Positions 6,295 to 10,195 of a stretch of DNA of 10,195 bases are shown here, one piece after another (within the stretch, counting starts at the first letter, position 1; each line of letters begins with the position of its first letter). The notes under the pieces were generated by a model, which searched no databases, was not told the origin of the DNA, and worked only from the letters and a program-made list of their open reading frames with translations. A program made the translations under genes and the position numbers. The stretch spans positions 1 through 10,195 of the forward strand of contig JASHTO010000408.1 of assembly GCA_030040515.1 (NCBI GenBank), written 5' to 3'. The stretch is from Terriglobia bacterium. GTDB lineage: Bacteria; Acidobacteriota; Terriglobia; UBA7540.

Positions 6295-7881
6295 TTAATC
6301 TCTCACCGCGACCTTACGATAAATCTCTTCCAGCGCTTTGCATAGGCCTTCACTATCGCAGGCGCGCGACCGCGAAAGTTTCTCCCGCATGCCGGCTCGC
6401 AATTTGGCCAGCATCGCGGGCGTGGTGCGTGATTTCGCAAGTGCGACGGCACGGTCGATGTAAGCGTTAACATCCGGCACGCACCACTGGCTAAGCCCAG
6501 CAGCGAGCAATAGCGAGCGACTCTGGCGGCTGGCCCAGCGATCGCCATTAAAGGTGAGCACCGGCACGCCTTGCCACAACGCTTCCATGGTGGTGGTCCC
6601 GCCATTGTAGGGGAAAGCGTCGAGGGCAATGTCCATCCGTGCGTAGGTCTTGAGGAACTCTCCGTGCGAGGCTTGCCCTTCGAGCACCAGCCGGTCGCGC
6701 TCGATTCCGTGGCGAGCGAAGCGCTCACGCATGACGGATTGATTTGAAGCGCTGTTTAGTCCCACATTCCTCAGAAGCAGCCGGGTTCGTGGGGCGCGCC
6801 GCAAAATCGCCGACCAGGTGGCAATCACTTCATCCGTGAGTTTGTATTGCGTGCACAGGCTTCCAAAGGTGATGTGTCCGTTGGCAAGGCAGGGCGGCGC
6901 GGAGACCTTTGGGACGGCGTAGAGCACCGAAAATGCCAGGTAGGAGCCCGGAACGCGCAGGACGCGCTCGCTGTAATATCTTTCCTCGGAGGGCGGAATG
7001 ACCGCGGCGTCGCCAACCGTGTAATCGATGGCATCGATCCCGCTGGTTGCATACAGGTTGAACAAACCGACAATCACCGGAGCCGGCCGGCGCATATAAA
7101 CGCCCAGGCGGTCCATAACACCATAACCGTTCAGATCAACCAGCACGTCGATTCCCTCGCGGCGAATCAGCCGGGCGACTTGCGCGTTGGAAAGTTTCCG
7201 TGTGTCATGAAAGCGGTCAGCAGGGTTCGGGTGATATCCGCTGTCGACGCCGGGAGGAATGCCATCGTTGAAGAGGTGGATATCAAAATCCTGGCGGGAG
7301 TGATGATTGATAAAGCCCCAAATGGGTTTCATCCAATTTCGGGCGAAGAAAAACTTTGAGCAATAACCAATGCGCAGTTTGCCGTTGGCGCTTCGTGGGC
7401 GGGGTCTGGAAGGCTTGCGTGGACATTCGGCCGCCAAGGCAAGCTTGGCCCACTGGCGCCGGACTCGCAGAATCTCCGCGTTGCCCGCGCGCGGGCTCCC
7501 GGGAATGATCAGGGCCATCACGCCAAGGGCCCTAAGATGCAAGTGTTTGTCAGGGCATCGCGTGACGATGCGGAGCTGGTCAAGCGCGGAGTCAATGTGG
7601 CCAAGGTTGAAGAGCGCGATGCCCAGGTTGAATCGCGCGAGCGCCCTGCCAGGGTCAAGCTCCAGCGTGCGGCGAAAGCATGATATCGCCTCGCTCTGCT
7701 CACCCTGGTTGAACAAGACGCGGCCGAGGCCGTACCAGGCATCAGCGTATGACCCATCGAGGGCCAGCGCGCGGCGGTATTCCGCGGCAGCCTTGCGAAG
7801 CCGTCCGCTCTTCTGGAAGGCGTCGCCGCGAAGCGCGGCAACTGCTGCCCTGGCTCTGTCTGGAGAGGCAGTGTGCTTCAA
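6295..7881 (-). CDS. TPR protein with SPINDLY/OGT-like (GT41) glycosyltransferase domain
   Basis: A 528-residue cytoplasmic protein. Three tetratricopeptide repeats (about residues 12-110) precede a GT41-type domain (about 165-525). GT41 enzymes move GlcNAc or another sugar from a nucleotide donor to Ser/Thr of proteins. Visible family blocks are IDVLVDLNGYGVMDRLG (about 244-260), FGSLCTQYKLT with K347 aligning to the phosphate-binding Lys of human OGT, and DAFPYNGGTTTMEALWQGVP (421-440), the UDP-binding loop. At the place where most members have a catalytic-loop His-Pro (RNHPV-like), this protein has RNWMKP (171-176), so that His is absent. The start is a TTG at 7881. The frame is open upstream to a TGA near 7930 but holds no ATG or GTG, so the start is uncertain. 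The short TPR array suggests a small protein or peptide acceptor. It lies 193 bases after the 41-codon peptide gene. Confidence 0.9.
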   Translation of the reverse strand: MKHTASPDRARAAVAALRGDAFQKSGRLRKAAAEYRRALALDGSYADAWYGLGRVLFNQGEQSEAISCFRRTLELDPGRALARFNLGIALFNLGHIDSALDQLRIVTRCPDKHLHLRALGVMALIIPGSPRAGNAEILRVRRQWAKLALAAECPRKPSRPRPRSANGKLRIGYCSKFFFARNWMKPIWGFINHHSRQDFDIHLFNDGIPPGVDSGYHPNPADRFHDTRKLSNAQVARLIRREGIDVLVDLNGYGVMDRLGVYMRRPAPVIVGLFNLYATSGIDAIDYTVGDAAVIPPSEERYYSERVLRVPGSYLAFSVLYAVPKVSAPPCLANGHITFGSLCTQYKLTDEVIATWSAILRRAPRTRLLLRNVGLNSASNQSVMRERFARHGIERDRLVLEGQASHGEFLKTYARMDIALDAFPYNGGTTTMEALWQGVPVLTFNGDRWASRQSRSLLLAAGLSQWCVPDVNAYIDRAVALAKSRTTPAMLAKLRAGMREKLSRSRACDSEGLCKALEEIYRKVAVRD

Positions 7882-7925
7882 TTTATGAGACGCGTATTCG
7901 AGGGATTAGCGATATTAAATTCTTC

Positions 7926-8052
7926 ACCTCAAAGGGGCGCTCAGTATGTAGGGGCCGGCCCTCACCCTGCGGCCCAAGGCCTTCTAGCGACGGGCCGTGG
8001 CCGCCCTGGGGCAACCACAAGGGTTGCCCCTACGGCATGCCCCCACTGAGGT
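7926..8052. repeat. 127-bp imperfect palindromic (MITE-like) element
   Basis: Terminal arms ACCTCA (7926-7931) and TGAGGT (8047-8052), subterminal arms GTAGGGGC (7948-7955) and GCCCCTAC (8026-8033), and an internal GCGGCC/GGCCGC pair give a whole-element dyad. Its right half contains a perfect 9-bp hairpin, GGGGCAACC (8008-8016) with GGTTGCCCC (8022-8030). It fills most of the gap between the peptide gene and the glycosyltransferase gene. No transposase is present, so it would be non-autonomous. A partial relative is at 8546-8570. Confidence 0.6.
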
Positions 8053-8074
8053 TCTCAAACGGTGATCATGCGGG

Positions 8075-8200
8075 TTAGGTTTTTTGTTCGATCCAGCCTG
8101 CTCCCACTGCCTTGTCCAGGTCCTTATCGCTGAGTTCTTCCTTCTTGCTCTTGCCCGGTTTTATGGTTTCGTGCTTTCCCTTTTTCTTGGGTGCGGACAT
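8075..8200 (-). CDS. Candidate 41-residue double-glycine-type precursor peptide
   Basis: This small gene encodes a Lys-rich 41-residue peptide that starts MSAPKKKGKHETIKPGKSKK and ends ELSDKDLDKAVGAGWIEQKT. Residues 22-34 fit the double-glycine leader consensus cut by C39 peptidases. Taking A34 as -1, L23 is -12, S24 -11, D27 -8, L28 -7, A31 -4, V32 -3 and G33 -2. Gly-Ala is a known alternative to Gly-Gly. The released core would be only GWIEQKT. The ATG at 8200 has a strong Shine-Dalgarno (GGAGG, 8213-8209) 8 bases upstream, and a near-consensus promoter lies about 265 bases upstream. A C39-type NHLM exporter is encoded 7.4 kb downstream on the same strand. I do not recognise a named family. 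The short core could mean an unusual RiPP or signalling peptide, or a leader relic. It could also be an unrelated basic small protein with a chance motif. Confidence 0.6.
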   Translation of the reverse strand: MSAPKKKGKHETIKPGKSKKEELSDKDLDKAVGAGWIEQKT

Positions 8201-8201
8201 G

Positions 8202-8457
8202 TTGACTCCCTCCTCGATGGAATTTTCTGCGGAATTGCTTCCGTCAGGCCGTCTCCATGATATGACCCAGAATATAAATGCTCTCAGCGCACTGAGGCGA
8301 TAGGCTGAGGTCCTTCACAGGAAACGAACGCTTCCGACATCCAATATAAAATTGACCTGGGTAATTGCTCCGAGGGGTTAAACCGCACAGACGCTGGGCG
8401 AAACGCTCGCCCAGTTTGTGGGTGATGACCTAAGGTCATTCCCATCTGCTCGTGATG
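8202..8457 (-). ncRNA. Structured 5' leader of the small peptide gene (no known family)
   Basis: Between the predicted transcription start (about 8457) and the peptide start lie four hairpins. GGG..ATGACC pairs with GGTCAT..CCC (8420-8443, 3-base loop TAA). CTGGGCGA pairs with TCGCCCAG (8394-8401, 8407-8414). CTCAG pairs with CTGAG (8283-8287, 8292-8296). CGGAA pairs with TTCCG (8230-8234, 8239-8243), whose minus-strand loop is the GNRA tetraloop GCAA. The last lies close to the ribosome binding site. I could not match it to a riboswitch class. Otherwise this stretch holds no gene I can support. Confidence 0.4.
8209..8213 (-). promoter_or_regulatory. Strong ribosome binding site of the peptide gene
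   Basis: On the minus strand GGAGG sits within GAGGAGGGAGTCAAC directly before the ATG, 8 bases from it. It is the strongest Shine-Dalgarno in the window and is the main evidence that this very short frame is translated. Confidence 0.75.
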
Positions 8458-8463
8458 GTTCTT

Positions 8464-8491
8464 ATTCTAGCCTTCGGCGGGGTGATGTCAA
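8464..8491 (-). promoter_or_regulatory. Near-consensus sigma70 promoter upstream of the peptide gene
   Basis: On the minus strand a perfect -35 TTGACA (8491-8486) is followed after 16 bases by TAGAAT (8469-8464), 5 of 6 to the -10 consensus. Transcription would start near 8457 and run into the peptide gene and perhaps on to the glycosyltransferase and hydrolase genes. It is the best promoter match in the window. Confidence 0.7.
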
Positions 8492-8493
8492 GG

Positions 8494-8525
8494 GGATTGT
8501 GGCTTCGGCGGATTGTGGCCTCGGA
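8494..8525. repeat. Two 16-bp tandem direct repeats abutting the -35 box
   Basis: GGATTGTGGCTTCGGC (8494-8509) is followed directly by GGATTGTGGCCTCGGA (8510-8525), 14 of 16 identical. A degenerate third copy of the CTTCGGCGG part lies inside the promoter spacer from 8472. The pair ends 2 bases from the -35 hexamer, as an activator or repressor site would. The binding protein is unknown. Confidence 0.6.
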
Positions 8526-8545
8526 GGTTGCGCAGTTTGAATTCC

Positions 8546-8570
8546 GTAGGGGCAGGGCTTGTCCCTGTCC
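8546..8570. repeat. GTAGGGGCA-type hairpin repeat, partial copy
   Basis: GTAGGGGCAGGG (8546-8557), loop CTTGT (8558-8562) and CCCTGTCC (8563-8570) form a hairpin. Read on the minus strand, the hairpin in the 7926-8052 element has the same outer sequence and the same CTTGT loop, but its upper stem pairs are ACC/GGT instead of GGG/CCC. The stem changed on both sides together. Confidence 0.6.
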
Positions 8571-8672
8571 TTCGGTCCAGCAATATCAAACAGGGCACCC
8601 GCAGGGGGTGCCTAAATCTCGGACTGTCCCGTTGCCGTGGTCTCGCAGCGCGTTAGGAGCCTGCGGACCGAA
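8571..8672. repeat. Inverted-repeat-bounded 102-bp intergenic element
   Basis: Perfect 8-base ends TTCGGTCC (8571-8578) and GGACCGAA (8665-8672) enclose a perfect small palindrome, GGCACCC (8594-8600) with GGGTGCC (8606-8612). No coding frame is convincing inside it. It begins 35 bases past the methyltransferase stop and could end that transcript, though no T-tract follows. Confidence 0.45.
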
Positions 8673-8706
8673 GTTCTGGGTATCTGCCGGCAGGTCACTC
8701 GTACGG

Positions 8707-10195
8707 TCAGGAATTGGGGTCACTTCTGGCCCGGCCGGGCGGCTCGAAGCCTTCCACTTCCAGAAGTCCACGCGAGATCAACTCTCCCAGCGCAGCGTAA
8801 AATTCCGCCGCTGAAAGATCACCTGAAATCCACCCCTCGCGCTTGCCGGTTTCAAGGTGTTCGATGGCAGTGAGCTTTCCGTCGCTGCGTTCGACGAGTG
8901 TGGCCACCCATGCGGGGCATTCATATTCCACGGTAAAGGGATGGTTGGAAGTCAAAGTGAATTTGGAGGGTGACAACCTGCCATTTTCCCGCGTGTGGAC
9001 AGCGTGCAGTTCTGTGTTTTTGGATGCCACCGGGCATGAGGCCAAGATCTGCTGGCGGCGCGAAGGGTCCGCCCAGGCTGATTCCCACCTCCGCAGCCAT
9101 TCCGCCTCCGCAATCCCACCATTTTCCGCCTTTTGACGCCGTACCGTGAAGCCACTCCCATCGGTATCCCGCGATTGGACAATCAGCAGGCCATAGACCA
9201 GGTTTTTGATCTTCAACTTCCTGAAGTGCGCCACCCACTTATCCATTTCCTCCCAGGCGCCCTTGCTTGCCCGTGTGGTGCGATAGGCGAACTGCAAGGG
9301 CCCTTTCGTCTCCATCTCAATATAGACGATGTCGAAGTCCGATTGGCACGCACCGAGCCACCGCCGCGCGCGGGCTTCGTACGGTTCGCCTTCGCGCTCT
9401 ACATTCCCGGCGAGGCAATAGAACCGGCCCCCGGGGGCGAGATGACGCGGCAGGCCTTGGATAACGGCTCGGGTGATGAGTTCGCCGTCCGGGCCGCCGT
9501 CAGCATAAAGGGGGCGGCGCTTCAGGCTGGGAGCATAGGGCGTGTGCGCCACGATGCGGTCGAATCTCATACCTTTCACGGGTTGGTAAAGATCGCCTTG
9601 CATCACCGTGGCGTTTTCGACTTCGTTCAGGCGGCGGTTGAACTCTCCGAAGCGTGTTGCCCGGGATGCGATGTCCACCGCCCAGGAGTGGCGCGCGTAG
9701 CCCTTCGCGGCAAGCAAAGCGGCAATGGCCGTGCCGGAGCAGAGATCCAGAAGCTTGTCACAAGGGTCCTGCGGCAGCAGCCCAACGAATTCATGACTGA
9801 GCGGATTGACCGCCGAGAAAACGTGGTCCTTTGGAATGCCCGATCCTTGGCTCGAGTTCCACCGTTCGGAGGCGATGTAGAGATCGCGAAGCGGATACAG
9901 TGCCACTGCCGAGACGAGGCGGTTTGAGCGCGCGGAGTGCGGGCGAAGAATCCCAAGCGCTGTCATCGCATCCAGTGCCGCGCGCGGAATCGCGCGCTCG
10001 ACTTCGGCCCGAGGCAGCGATTTCCCTGTGACAAGGAGCTGAAGCAGCACCTTCAATATGCCGGGATCCGCCGACTGCACACGCGCATCACAATCCGATA
10101 TTTGTTTGAAGCATTCGTGCAGGCCGTTGACGCCCAGCTTCCTGCACACCGCCTGTTCGGTGTATCCCGTGCTGACAAGAAACCCGCGCAGCGCG
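8707..10195 (-). CDS. Class I SAM-dependent methyltransferase (start beyond right edge)
   Basis: At least 495 residues are visible. Counting from the edge, the N-terminal part (ALRGFLVSTGYTEQAVCRKL) and a winged-helix-like segment to about residue 115 come first. The Rossmann methyltransferase fold follows at about 140-275. Motif I is LLDLCSGTAIAALLAAKG (about 148-165), the acidic post-I residue is in WAVDIAS, and the NPPY-like motif IV is replaced by AHTPYAP (about 216-222). The fold resembles small-molecule/HemK-like methyltransferases that modify N atoms of proteins or nucleic acids; the substrate cannot be told. A further 200 C-terminal residues are unassigned. A GTG at 10149 would give a 480-residue frame, but the coding pattern continues smoothly to the edge, so the true start is outside. 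It is separated from the peptide gene by 506 bases and a strong promoter, so it is probably a separate unit. Confidence 0.88.
   Translation of the reverse strand, partial: ALRGFLVSTGYTEQAVCRKLGVNGLHECFKQISDCDARVQSADPGILKVLLQLLVTGKSLPRAEVERAIPRAALDAMTALGILRPHSARSNRLVSAVALYPLRDLYIASERWNSSQGSGIPKDHVFSAVNPLSHEFVGLLPQDPCDKLLDLCSGTAIAALLAAKGYARHSWAVDIASRATRFGEFNRRLNEVENATVMQGDLYQPVKGMRFDRIVAHTPYAPSLKRRPLYADGGPDGELITRAVIQGLPRHLAPGGRFYCLAGNVEREGEPYEARARRWLGACQSDFDIVYIEMETKGPLQFAYRTTRASKGAWEEMDKWVAHFRKLKIKNLVYGLLIVQSRDTDGSGFTVRRQKAENGGIAEAEWLRRWESAWADPSRRQQILASCPVASKNTELHAVHTRENGRLSPSKFTLTSNHPFTVEYECPAWVATLVERSDGKLTAIEHLETGKREGWISGDLSAAEFYAALGELISRGLLEVEGFEPPGRARSDPNS

Noticed and set aside
8284..8445. 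53-codon minus-strand frame in the peptide leader (starts MGMTLGHHPQ)
   Set aside because: It has no good ribosome binding site, its codons run through two strong hairpins and its composition is unremarkable. A regulatory upstream frame is possible but not supported.
7926..8672. CRISPR-like array suggested by the clustered repeats
   Set aside because: The repeats are unlike each other, irregularly spaced and palindromic; there are no equal spacers and no cas genes.
9133..9927. 264-codon plus-strand open frame
   Set aside because: It is antisense to the methyltransferase core, including motif I and motif IV.
10149..10195. GTG at 10149 as the methyltransferase start
   Set aside because: The frame stays open to the edge and the extra residues (GFLVSTGYTEQAV) continue the N-terminal helix pattern naturally, so the gene is treated as partial.

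Overview
This GC-rich window is fully coding-dense on the minus strand: every gene I can support reads right to left. The gene content is an NHLM-type (nitrile-hydratase-leader microcin) export system, an OGT/SPINDLY-like glycosyltransferase and a Tat-exported gamma-glutamyltransferase-like hydrolase. Together with several families of short palindromic intergenic repeats, this fits a Gram-negative soil bacterium, most likely an Acidobacteriota genome. That assignment is inference; no rRNA or marker gene is present.

Layout in order of transcription, from the right edge: (1) a class I SAM-dependent methyltransferase that runs off the right edge (10195-8707). (2) A 505-base stretch without a confident gene (8201-8706), holding palindromic repeats, a pair of 16-bp tandem repeats, a near-consensus sigma70 promoter and a roughly 255-nt leader with four stem-loops. 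(3) A 41-codon gene (8200-8075) with a strong Shine-Dalgarno. Its product ends in a textbook double-glycine-type leader motif, ELSDKDLDKAVGA, followed by a core of only seven residues. (4) A 127-bp imperfect palindromic element. (5) A TPR/GT41 glycosyltransferase (7881-6295). (6) A gamma-glutamyltransferase-family protein (6193-4340). (7) A 500-base intergenic region (3840-4339) with a repeat, two promoter candidates, an operator-like palindrome and leader hairpins. (8) A TolC-family outer-membrane protein (3839-2247), (9) an NHLM HlyD-type adaptor (2159-906) and (10) the N-terminal third of a C39-peptidase ABC exporter (658-1, cut by the left edge).

The most interesting possibility is that the window holds both ends of a small peptide-export pathway. 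The tiny peptide could be the substrate whose leader is cut at Gly-Ala by the C39 peptidase. The ABC protein, HlyD adaptor and TolC-like channel would then form the tripartite exporter. The glycosyltransferase and the secreted gamma-glutamyl hydrolase lie between precursor and exporter and could be tailoring enzymes, but nothing in the sequence proves they act on the peptide. The machinery calls are firm; the precursor call rests on motif, ribosome binding site, promoter and neighbourhood.
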